This document shows positions 20,182 through 31,300 of a stretch of DNA of 64,000 bases, piece after piece. The first letter of the stretch is position 1, and the number at the start of each line of letters is the position of its first letter. The position numbers and the translations under genes are program-made. The stretch is from Cephalopachus bancanus. Lineage: Eukaryota; Chordata; Mammalia; Primates; Tarsiidae. The stretch lies in the NCBI GenBank assembly GCA_027257055.1, contig JAPVLO010000997.1:1-64000 (forward strand). The letters are read 5' to 3'. The notes under the pieces are model-generated. The model was not told the DNA's origin and made no database searches. It worked only from the letters and a program-made list of their open reading frames with translations.

Positions 20182-20470
20182 TTTTTTTGAGTTGAAATCT
20201 TACTCCGTCACCCGGGCTGGAGAGCAGTGGCACGCTCATGGCCACCCCAGCATCGACCTGCTGGGATCAGGCAATTCTTTCACCTCAGCCTTCCAAGTAG
20301 CTGGAACTACAGGCATGTGCTACCATACCCGGCTAATTTTTTGGTTTATTGTAGAGATGAGGTCTTGCCAAGTTGCCCAGGCTGGTCTTCAACCTGTAGG
20401 CTCAGGCAATCCTCTCACCTCAGCCTCCCAAAGTCCTGGAATTATAGGTGTGAGTCACCGCACCCAGCCC
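20182..20470 (-). mobile_element. Alu
   Basis: Full antisense dimer flanked by AGAGGACTCTTTTT (about 20172 and 20471). Confidence 0.9.
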
Positions 20471-20483
20471 AGAGGACTCTTTT

Positions 20484-21190
20484 TTAGAGTCTATAGCCAA
20501 ATAAAGTAAGAGGGAATGTTGGAGTTAGAAAATCATCATTTTTTGCAACTGTTATAATAAAAACTGGCTTGGGTCAGTCCATGATGAGTGGATGCTAACT
20601 CTAGGAGGGGAAAGTCAGAAGTGGAGCAAGATTATTTGCATAATCTCAAAATGTCTCCCCACAGATTGCCAAGAGGGAAAACAGTAACTATAGAATTGTG
20701 GAGAGGCCGGGCACAGTGTCTCACACCTATAATCCCAGCACTTTGGGAGGCAGAGGCGAGAGGACTGCCTGAGCCCAGGGATTCAAGACCAGCCTGGGCA
20801 ACCGAGAGAGACGTCGTCTCTACAATAAATCAAAAAGTCAGTTGGGCGTGGTGGCGCATGCCTGTGGTTCCAACTACTTGAAAGGCTGAGGCGGAAGGAT
20901 CACCTGAGCCCAGCAGGATGAGGCTGCGGTGGCTGTGAGCATGCCATTGACCTCCAGCCTGGGTGACAGAGTGAGATTCCAACTCAAAAAAAACAAAAAA
21001 CAAAACTGTGGAGAAGCTGGACAACACCTTGACCAATTTTGACCTTGGTCAAAATTAACACCACCAATATGGACAGCACCATAGACCCTGGGATGTGCTT
21101 CCCTGTAAAAGAACACATGACTCATGTCATACTCTAGCCCAAACTCACAGCCTGAATGCACTCTTGAGGAAAAAAACAAACTGATAAACA
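20484..21190 (+). mobile_element. Old repeat (probably L1M 3' region), split by an Alu
   Basis: The text TTGCATAATCTCAAAATGTC, then GGACAACACCTTGACC, then ACCAATATGGACAGCACCAT belongs to one old mammalian repeat unit. An older-type Alu (20706-21000) splits it, flanked by (A)TTGTGGAGA. Confidence 0.5.
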
Positions 21191-21831
21191 GTTTTTTTTG
21201 GTTTTTGAGTCGGACTCTCACTCCGTCGCCCAGGCTGGAGTGCTGTGGCAGGCTCACTGCCAAATGTAGTGTTGTGTTTTTTTGGAGTTGGAGTCTTACT
21301 CTGTCGCCCAGACTGGAGTGCAGTGGCATGTTCATGGCCACTGCAGCCTCGACCTTCTGGGCTCCGGCGATCCTTCCACCTCAGCCTTCCAAGCAGCCAC
21401 ATCTATAAGCACGTGCTACCATGCCTGGCTAGTTTTTTTTTTCCAATTTATCGTAGAGACCAGATCTTGCCAAGTTGCTCCGGTTGGTCTCAAACCCGCG
21501 GACCAACCAGGGCAACGTGGCAATCCACTCACCTCAGCCTCCCAAAGTGCTGGGATTACAGGCTGAGCCACCAAGTCCAGACCAAATGTAATTTTATTTA
21601 TTTTTTATTTTTTGAATTGGAGTCTCCACTCTGTCACCCAGACTAGAGTGCAGTGGCCGCTCCCGGCCACCGCAGCCTCGACCTGCTGGGCTCCGGCGAT
21701 CCTTCTGCCTCAGCCTTCCAAGTAGCTGGAACTACAGGCGCGCGCTACCATGCCCATCTAATTTTTTATTTTATTGTAGAGATGCGGTCTCACCAAGTTG
21801 CCCAGGCGGGTCTCGAACCCGCAGGCTCAGG
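21191..21831 (-). mobile_element. Antisense Alu cluster
   Basis: A partial arm at 21191-21262; an Alu at 21275-21580 (a short insert in its left arm near 21500); a 5'-truncated Alu at 21597-21831 flanked by ACCAAATGTAATTTTA (21581-21596 and about 21832-21847). Confidence 0.85.
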
Positions 21832-22111
21832 CACCAAATGTAATTTTAGATAGTTAAAGAAGACTTCACTTTGGAGGTGACAGATGAACAAATATCTAAA
21901 GGCAATCTGGGAGCCAACCACATAGAGGGATTACACTGAGGAAAAAGAGGACAGCAGGTGCAAAGGCCTCAGAACAGGTGTGGCCTCAGTTGAAGGATGT
22001 TTGAGATTAAATCTTAGGCTCTTTAAACAGCAGGGAAAGGACGAAAGGACTTATACATAGCAGGAGACCAGTGAATGATGAGAGAGAGAGGGGTAACTTT
22101 GTTGAGTTCAG

Positions 22112-22204
22112 TTGTTTTCCAGCTTTATAGAACTGTTCCTTCTTTTCCCCTTTGAATTTGAGAAAGGGGAAAAGAAGCAACAGTTCTATAAAGCTGGAAA
22201 ACAA
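22112..22204. repeat. Near-perfect 42-bp inverted repeat
   Basis: The left arm (22112-22153, starting TTGTTTTCCAGCTTTATAGA) and right arm (22163-22204, ending TATAAAGCTGGAAAACAA) are reverse complements except for one C-C mismatch (22138/22178). The loop is nine bases (22154-22162). Transcription of either strand would give a long hairpin. The surroundings (21848-22264) are not a recognised repeat. It could be a microRNA-like precursor, a MITE or a template-switch product. Confidence 0.95.
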
Positions 22205-22264
22205 ACACACACAACAGGTAATTAACTGATTTTATGTCCTGTTCTTCTGAGAAAAATATTTTTC

Positions 22265-22940
22265 AGGCTGGGTTTGGTGGCTCAGCCTGTAATCACAGCA
22301 TTTTGGGAGGCTGAGGCGAGTGGGTTGCCTGAGTCCATTCGTTCGAGAACAGCCCAGACAACTTGGCAAGACCTCGTCTCTACAATAAATAAAAAATTAG
22401 CTGGGCATGGTAGCATGCACCTGTAGTTCCAGCTAATTGGAAGGTTGAGGTGGAAGGATTGCTGGAGCCCAGCAAGTCGATGCTGGGGTGGCCATGAGTG
22501 AGTGTGTTACTGAACTCCAGCCTGGGCTGGAGTGAGACTCCAACTCAAAAAAAAAAAAAAAAAAAATTCTCAAATAGAGATGATTCAAGGAATTATAAGA
22601 TTTTTATTTTTGCTTTCTGGCTTTGATTTGAGCTGAAATTCTATTTATTTATTTTTTTGAGTTGGAGTCTCACTCTGTTGCCCAGGCTGGAGTGTAGTGG
22701 CACGCTCACGGCCACTGTAGCCTCGACATTCTGGACTCAGGCGATCCTTCTGCTTCAGCCTTCCAAGTAGCTGGAACCATAGGCGTGTGCCACCATGCCC
22801 GGCTAATTTTTTTATTTATTGTAGAGATGAGGTCTTGCCAACTTGCCCAGGCTGGTCTCAAACCCCTGGGCTCAGGCAATCCTCTAGTCTCTGCCACCCA
22901 AAGTGCTGAGATTACAAGGCGTGAGCCACCACACCCCACT
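22265..22940. mobile_element. Plus Alu and minus Alu facing each other
   Basis: Plus-strand Alu 22265-22566 (intermediate type) and antisense Alu 22646-22940 lie about 80 bp apart in tail-to-tail orientation. Confidence 0.9.
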
Positions 22941-23534
22941 GAGTTAAAAATTTTAAATAAAAATTTTTTTTTCCTTTTTGCTTTTCACTGTATTTGGGAC
23001 ATTTTGCAGACATACAGAATTCTTTAGATTAGGGTTTGGAGTTCACGTGGCAAATCTCAAAAGAATTCTATTCTTTGGAAGAAATTAAAATACTATTTAT
23101 ATAAAAAATAACAAGTTTATAGGGAATTACTAGTAATTTATGAATAGAAAGGCTATTTTTTTTCCCTAAGTGGCCAAGAGTTTCGAGTTTGAGATTTGGA
23201 TACCCTTTTGCTATGGTTTGCACAGTCTGTGTTTGCCTCTTCACATAATTTTGGATGACTTTTACATGACCACAATACTGTTTTCATAAATGATATTTTT
23301 AGAAATTGGAAATAACAAAAAGTTCTGGTAGACTTGCCACTTGTCCTTAATAACTTGTGTCGCTAAATGCCTCCTTCCCAAAAAGTCACGGAGACGTGAT
23401 ACCAGCCAGGATTATAAATGTTAAAGGTGTTTTTACATAAGACAGTAGCAATACCAGAGGGCATGCAGTGGTTTCATTGCTGGCTCATTGTTAATATTTT
23501 TTAACTTTTCCGTTGTTTAAATTACAGAAAAGTA
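22941..23534. other. Unique intergenic DNA
   Basis: AT-rich with no recognised gene or repeat. Confidence 0.5.
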
Positions 23535-23800
23535 GCCGGGCTCGGTGGCTCAGCCTGTAATCCCGCGCCTTTGGGAGGCTGAGGTAGTGGATTGCCTGAG
23601 CCCCGGGTTCGAGACCCGCCTGGGCAGCGAGACCTCATCTTACAATAAATCAAAAATCAGCTAGGCATGGTAGTGTATGCCTGTAATTCCGGCTACTTGG
23701 AAGGCTGAGGCGGAAGGATCGCCGGAGCCCAGCAGGTCGAGGCTGCGGTGGCCGGAAGCGGCCACTGCACTCCAGTCTGGGCGACAGAGTGAGACTCCAA

Positions 23801-23834
<34 letters not shown>

Positions 23835-24118
23835 GAAGTATTTGGGCTGGGCGCAATGGCTCACACACGATAATCCTAGCAATTGCCTGAGCCCACAGAT
23901 TCGAGACCAGCCTGGGCAACATGGTGAGACCTCAACTCTATAAGAAAATCAACAAATTAGCTGGGCATGGTGGCTCATGACTGAAATTGCAGCTACTTGA
24001 AAGGCTGAGGTGGAAGGATTGCCTGAGCCCAGCAGGTCGAGGCTGCAGTGGGTGTGAGCGTGCTACTGCACTTCAGTTTGGGTGACAGAGTGAGACACTG
24101 ATTCAAAAAAAGAAAAGA
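23535..24118 (+). mobile_element. Two Alus
   Basis: Young-type Alu 23535-23830 (CCCGGGTTCGAGACCCGCC). The second, 23845-24118, has part of the left arm deleted. Confidence 0.9.
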
Positions 24119-24123
24119 AAAAT

Positions 24124-24127
<4 letters not shown>

Positions 24128-24164
<37 letters not shown>

Positions 24165-24170
24165 TGTGCT
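24128..24170. repeat. (GT)n microsatellite
   Basis: GT run with one interruption (GTGGTG), grown next to an Alu tail. Confidence 0.95.
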
Positions 24171-24258
24171 GATTTTTCACAACTGATAACTGGAAAACGT
24201 TCTGGTCTCAAGGTGCAATCAGCACCCTTCTTGTTTCAATGTAACCAAAGTGTAATTA

Positions 24259-24557
24259 CTTTTTTTTCTTTTTTGAGTTGAAGTCTCACTCTGTCGCCCA
24301 GGCTGGAGTGCAGTGGCACTTACAGCCACAGCAGCCTCGACCTACTGGGTTCAGGTGATCTTTCCTCCCCAGCCTTCCAAGTAGCTGGAACTACAGGCAC
24401 ATGCCGCCACCACGCCCAGCTAATTTTTTGATTTATTATAGAGGTGAGGTCTTACCAAGTTGCCCAGGCTGGTCTCCAATCTATGAGCTCAGGCAATCCT
24501 CTCACCTCGGCCTCCCAAAGTGCTGGGATTATAGGCGTGAGCCACCGCGCCCGACCA
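24259..24557 (-). mobile_element. Alu
   Basis: Full antisense dimer of older type ending CGCGCCCGACC. Confidence 0.9.
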
Positions 24558-24699
24558 AAATGCAATTAATTTTAAGAGACACTCCACTTTGAGTCTTTCC
24601 CCTCCCGATAAAGATTTTTTTGGGGAAAAATCAGCCCTATATTTAGCCTCTCTTACACCTGAAGGGTAAGAAACTTCAAAACATACCAAAGTAACATAG

Positions 24700-25060
24700 T
24701 TGAGATTTTAGCTTTTATTTTCCTATTACAAAAGTAATGCATATTCACTACATAATGAAAAGGGGAAGGACAAAGGTCTAGAAGAGTCTATTTTAAAGTT
24801 GCCCATTCTCCCATCCCAGGGAAAACTGTTTACATTTTGGCATATTTCACTTGATTGGTCTTTTTCTATGTGTCTTTGAACACAGCTCAGATATTACTAT
24901 ATATAAAGTCTTACAGCCAGCTTTTTCAACATTATATTAAATATTTTTTGTATCCATAAAAATTCTCTTTGTAAACATAATTTTAATGGCAGAATAACAT
25001 TCTATCATATGGATACACTATAACTTATTTAAACATTCTCTTAAGATCAAATAACTAGTT
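24700..25060 (+). mobile_element. Old L1 3'-region remnant
   Basis: CCTATTACAAAAGTAATGCA through CTATCATATGGATACACTAT followed by TTATTTAAACATTCTC is the typical 3' text of old L1M-class elements. The CSAD transcript probably ends before or inside it. I see no convincing minus-strand AATAAA between 25,060 and the CSAD stop. Confidence 0.6.
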
Positions 25061-25187
25061 AGAAGAGCTAGTGAGTCGAACCATATCAACATTGTGAAGA
25101 CCACTCTGTTAGAGAGGATGGTCTTAAGAGCACAGGAGGGGGATAGAGCCAGGGGTGGGGGCGAAGCCAGCGTGAGGGGGAGGCGGC

Positions 25188-25361
25188 TCACAGGTCCTGG
25201 CCTAGCCGCTCCAGCTCGTTGAGGAGGAAGTCCATGTCAGCACCGGTCAGTGCGGGGTTGGCCACCACCATGCGGAAGAAGTTGCCCCGGGTCCCGTGGG
25301 GCTGGTAGCCAATCATCATGGAGCCCTCCTTCACCATGCGCTCCTTGAGCACGGGGGCCAC
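25188..25361 (-). CDS. CSAD: CSAD last coding exon
   Basis: 174 bases. Encodes [20 protein letters not shown] through [12 protein letters not shown] and TGA. The 3' UTR continues below 25,188. No clear polyadenylation signal is visible before the old L1 at 25,060. Confidence 0.96.
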   Translation of the reverse strand: MAPVLKERMVKEGSMMIGYQPHGTRGNFFRMVVANPALTGADMDFLLNELERLGQDL

Positions 25362-28300
25362 CTGTGCGCGGGGACACGGGCTCCAGCTGCAGCCTGGCTC
25401 AGGTGAGGGCTGGGCTGGCTCCCTGCTGCCAGCGACCAGACTTTTCCCTCCCCTGGCCGCCTTCAGAGGCAGCACTCATGGCCCAGACCCTGACGGGGGC
25501 CCCAGTTTATCTTTCCTACCTCATCCAGCCTGTGTGGCTTTCTCCAGTTCTGCTTTCTTCCCCATTTCTCTTGTCACATGGGCCAATTTTTGCCAAATCC
25601 TGGCTTTTCTCTGAATCCCAATACTGCTGCAGTGTAACTTCAAGCCTTATCATCCTTAACCCGTTTTTCTCCCTTCTAATTCTTGTAATATTGGTGATCC
25701 TATTAACCTGTGCCCTGTGATCTAGCATGTCACTTACAAAACTGTCTTGAGCACGCTGGTTTCAAATAGGGGACTCTGTTTTCTTTTTTTCTTTTTAGTT
25801 GGAGTCTCACTCTGTCATCCAGGCTGGAGGGCAGTGGCACGTTCTTGGCCACTGCAGTCTCGACTTGCTGGGCTCAGGCGATCCTTCTGCCTCAGCCTTC
25901 CAAGTAGCTGGAACTACAGGCATGCGCCACCATGCCCGGCTAAGGAACTCCTGTTTTCTAAAATAACAAGTCCTCCTGACCTTTCAGATCATCTGCGTCA
26001 CCTATACCAATCTATCCTCATGGAACAGGACGTAACAAATCTCCTCGCACTTAGGAGGCACGTCTGGACTGTCTCACCAAGCTGTCCTGTCCCCAGCATC
26101 AGGGATAATGCTCTTCCATTCATCCCGGGCCCAAGCTCCCAGCCCAACTCTGAGCAAAGGGGTCTGGGTACTGGACACGGTGACTTCTCTGACTTCTGTA
26201 ACAGCCCTGTCTTCTTCTCACTTCTCGGAGACATAGCTTGCTCCCCATCCCCACCCCCACAGAAAAGAGGACAAGCTGGTGCTATCTTCCAGGTGACAGT
26301 CCCACCTCAGGAGCGGAGAGACCAGCCAAGGGACCTGCCATACTGCTCACAGCCAGCAGGGGGAGGTATGGCACCAGCCGCATCAATTCCCTCAACTGGG
26401 TTAAGCAGAGGCTGGCGAGAAAGCCTACCTTGGACAGCCTTTGGCTATAATCTGGACTCTCCTGCTTCCCCCGCAGGCTGGGAGGCACGAACCAGAAACA
26501 CACGTTGACAAACTCAGGCTGAGCAGAATGAGGAAGGGGAAGGTGTGACCTAAGGAAGGGAGACTGATTTCCCCTCTTCCCACCCCACTTCCCCCATCAG
26601 GGCTTTGGTGTGTGGGACAGGTGGGGGCAGGGGTCGCGAGACAGCGTGGGGTCATACCTCCATGACCAACTCAAATCCCTCCCGCTTCTTCACTTCCTCC
26701 ACCAGGTACCTGTGGACAGAGAGTGAGGAATCGCAGACCGAGGAGGAAAGGCAGGGATCCAGAAACAGAAGAGACCCCTGAGAATGAGCCTGAGAGCCCC
26801 CGAGAGAAAGGCCACCACAGAGCAGGAATACAGGGAGGGGGTGGGCCCCGGGAGAGGGGAACTGGGGCGACGCCCCCCACCAGTGCCTACTGGGCAAGGG
26901 CGAAGGCCCGGTTGACGCGCCGCTCCAGCCCTTGCCCGCCCTGCGCCTTCCACATGAGCCACAGCTTCAGACAGTCCACGCGGCGGCCACACTGCACCAC
27001 CTTGTCTCCCGTGTCCAGAGCTACATCGTAGAACTTGTCCTGCTGGAAAAGGTAGCTGGCCTGGGAGCCGTGGCAGTGCTTGAGCAAGTTCTGTGCGGGG
27101 CGAGGACACTGTCAGATGCGACCCTCTCTGCCGGGGTCGCCCTCCAGGGCTGCAGTAGGGGGTTCTTAGCTCAGACCGCCCTTTTCTTTCCCTGGAACTG
27201 GGCGGCACTGCGGGGATGGCTGCCAGCTAGCTAGGTCCCCTTTCTCTGGGTTTTCTCCCAACACCCTTCCCCAATCCCTCTGACTGTCACTTCAAGCTGG
27301 AAATGCTTCCCTTTGTGTGAAGACGGGCCACTGGGGGAGAGAACCAACACAAGTTAGGGAGTCAGCTTCAGATGGCACGGTAATAACGGGGCACAGTAAG
27401 GCCTGGACCTTATCTAAGATGGCACAAGAGAAGACAGAGCTCCAGAGAGAGGTGGGGCCAGCGCAGGGCAGGGGCACACCCACCGAGGTGTCCCGGAGAA
27501 GGAGCGCAGAGCATTGCAGGCCCGCCGCGAGGAGCTTGTGGGGATTCCAGGCCACAGAGTCAGCCCTGGGTGGGGTAGAGCACAGCCAGGTCAGTGGCTC
27601 CTCTCAAGCTGTCTAACCAGAGCCCTCCTCCTTATCCCCACCCCCAGTAAAGGAGCTTGGGCCTCATCCTCACCCCAGCAGTCAGGAAGAGTTCCCATGT
27701 CTGACCTCCCAGCCCCAGTCAACCATCTCTCCAGGTCCCCTCCCGCCAGCCCCATCCTAAGCTCCCTAGTCCATGACTATTCTCTGGATGGAGCATTCGA
27801 AGGGTGGGCTTTGGGAGGAAGGGGACTGTGTGCACCTCTGGATCCCATCCAGGAGATGCCTGTGTGTCTGTGACAGCAGGACGCTCCCACCCCAGGCGGC
27901 CTGTGGAGCAGGAAGAACAATGTGGGCCTTGGCTCAGCCCACCCCATCTCACCCCCAGGCCCAAATCGCACTCACATCCACATGCAGCCATAGCCCGTGA
28001 CGCTGGCACACGTCAGCAATTGCCTCCAGAGGGTCAAAGGCCCCCAGCACGGTGGTTCCAGAGGTGGCACTGACCAGGAACGGCACAGCACCCTGTTGCA
28101 AAAATGTAGAGGGAGAAAGAGGCATAGGGCCATCTCAAAAGCTTCCCAGAGCCTGGTGCTGGGCCCAGTTCTGAGCTCTCTGTGTATCTAACGTGGCCCA
28201 TTTCAACCTTATAACACAGTGCTACTGTCCTCTTTAGTTTGCAGCTAGCGACACTGAGATCCAAGCAGAAACTCCAGGATGGACTTCAAACATAGGTCAG

Positions 28301-31300
28301 TCTGACTGTTTATCTCCAAAGTTCGTAATCTTAAAAAATTTTAGAGTTGGGCTCGGTGGCTCAGCCTGTAATCCCGTGCCTTTGGGAGGCCGAGTGGATT
28401 GCCTGAGCCCGCGGGTTCGAGACCCGCCTGGGCAACTTGGCGAGACCTCATCTCTACAATAAATAAAAAATCAGCCAGGCGTGGTAGCGCATGCCTGTAA
28501 TTCTGGCTATTCGGAAGGCTGAGGCGGAAGGATCGCCGGAACTCAGCAGGTCGAGGCTGTGGTGGCCGGGAGCGGCCACTGCACTCCAGTCTGGGCAACA
28601 GAGTGAGACTCCAACTCAAAAAAAAAAAAAAAAAAAAGTAGTATCTTACTGGAAGATCCAAATGCTATTTTAAAAATTTTGAAGCCAGGCGCAGTGGTGT
28701 ACGCCTGTTATCCCAACACTTTGGGAGGTAGAGGCGAGAGAATTGCCTGAGCCCAGGGGTTCGAGACCAGCCTGAACGACTTGGCAAGACCTTGTCTCTA
28801 CAATAAATCAAAAAAATCAGCTGGGCGTGGTAGCGTGCACCTGTCATTCCAGCTGCTCGGAATGCTGAGGTGGAAGGAGTTGAGCCCAGCAGGTCGGGGA
28901 TGCAGTGACCATTAGCATGCCACTGCACTCCAACCTGGGTGACAAAGTGAGACTCCAACTCAAAAAAAAAAATGACCACAAAGAAGAGCCCAGGCCCAGA
29001 TGGCCTTACTGATGAATTCCACTAAACATTTCAAGAATTGGTACCAGTTCACAAACTCCTCCAAAACAGAAAATACAAAAATCAACTGTATTTCTATACA
29101 TTAGCAATGAACAATCTAAAGTTGAAATTAGAAAAACAATTTCATTCACAAAAACACCAAAAATAAGCCGGGCTCGGTGGCTCAGCCTGTAATCCCGTGC
29201 TTTGGGAGGCTGAGGTGAGTGGATTGCCTGAGCCCGCAGGTTCGAGACCCGCCTGGGCAACTTGGCGATACCTCATCTCTACAATAAATCAAAAAAATTA
29301 GCCGGGCGTGGTAGCATCCGCCTGTAGTTCCAGCTACTTGGAAGGTGGAAGGATCACCGGAGCCCAGCAGGTTGAGGCTACAGTGGCCGGGAGCGGCCAC
29401 TGCACTCCAGTCTGGGTGACAGAGTGAGACTCCAACTCAAAAAAACAAAAAAAAGGCTGGGCTCGGTGGCTCAGCCTGTAATCCCGCGCCTTTGGGAGGC
29501 TGAGGTGAGTGGATTGCCTGAGCCCGCGGGTTCGAGACCTGCCTGGGCAGTGAGACCTCATCTCTACCATAAATCAAAAAATCAGCCGGGTGTGGTAGCG
29601 CGCACCTGTAATTCCAGCTACTCGGAAGGCTGAGGCGGAAGGATCGCGGAGCCCAGGTCGAGGCTGCGGTGGCCGGGAGCGGCCACTGCACTCCAGTCTG
29701 GGCGACAGAGTGAGACTCCAACTCAAAAAAACAAAACAAAACAAAACAAAACACCAAAAATAATAAAATACTCAGGAATCAATTTAACCAAAGAAGTACA
29801 AAACATGTACTCCGAAAACTGCTAAATATTGTGGGAATAAATTAAGGAAAACATAAATAAATGGGAAAACGTTTCGTGGCCATCAATCAACACAATCCCT
29901 ACGAAAACCCAGTTGGCTTCTTTGCAGAAACTGACAAGCTCATCCTATATTCATATGGAAATTCAAGAAACCCAGACTAGCCAAAGCCATCCAAAAAAGA
30001 ACAAAGGTGGAGGCCAAGACTCACTACAAAGATACAGTAATCAAGAGAACGTGGTCTACATTGTAGACATGTAGAACAATAGAATAGAATTGAGAATCCA
30101 GAAGTAAACTCTCACATTTACAAGTCAACTGATTTTCAACAAGGATGCCAAGACTGGGGAAAGAATAGACTTTTTGATCAATGGCGCTGGGACAACTGGA
30201 TATCCTCATACAAAGAATGAAGTTCTTTCTCACATCACACTCCCTAATTTTTTTGTTTTGCTTTTGTTTTTGAGTCTCACTCTGTCACCCAGGATGGAGT
30301 GCAGTGACACGCTCACAGCCACCGCAGCCTTGACCTGCTGGGCTCCGGGGATCCTTCCACCTCAGCCTTCCAAGTAGCTGGAACTACAGGCGCACACTAC
30401 CACACCCAGCTAATTTTTTTACTTATTGTAGAGGAGGTCTCGCCAAGTTACCCAGACTGTCTCGAACCCCTAGGCTTAGGCAATCTTCTCGACTCAGCCT
30501 CCCAAAGTGCTGAGATTATAGGCCTGAGCCACCACGCCCAGCCAGACTTCATCAAAATTTAAACTTTTGTATTTCAAAGGACACTATCAAAAAAGTTAAA
30601 ACTCAAAGCTAGAAGCAGTGGCTCATGCCTATAATCCCACCAGCACTTTGAGAGGCCAAGGCAGGAAGAGTGCTTGAGCCCAAGACTTCAAAACTAGCTT
30701 GGGGAACATAGTGAGACCTTGTCTCCACAAAGATTTTTTTTTTTTTTTTTTGAGTTGGACTCTCACTCTGTCTCCCAGACTGGAGTGCAGTGGCCGCTCC
30801 CGGCCACCGCAGCCTCGGCCTGCTGGACTCCGGCGATCCTTCCGCCTCAGCCTTCCGAGTAGCCGGAATTAGAGGCTCGCGCTACCATGCCTGGCTAATT
30901 TTTTGATTTTATTGTAGAGATGAGGTCTCGCCTGCCCAGGTGGGTCTCGAACCCGTGGGCTCAGGCAATCCACTCACCTCAGCCTCCCAAAGGCGCAAGA
31001 TTACAGGCTGAGCCACCGAGCCCGGCACACAAAGATTTTTTAAAAATTAGCCAGGCATGGTAGCCCAATGCATCTGTAGTCCCAGCTACTTGGGAGGCTG
31101 AGATGGAAGGATCGCCTGAGCCCAGGAGGTCAAGGCTGTGGTGAGATTTGACTGTGCCACTGCACTGCAGCCTGGGCAACAGAATGAGATTCCAACACCA
31201 AAAAAAAAAAAAAAAAGGTGAAAAGTCAATTTACAGAATGGAAGAAGATACCTGCAAATCATATACATGGGGAACCCCAAAAAATCCAGAATTTATTTAT

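Noticed and set aside
24712..24718. Minus-strand AATAAA as the CSAD polyadenylation signal
   Set aside because: It lies in an old L1 3' remnant about 470 bp past the stop; possible but not supported over a nearer, non-canonical signal.
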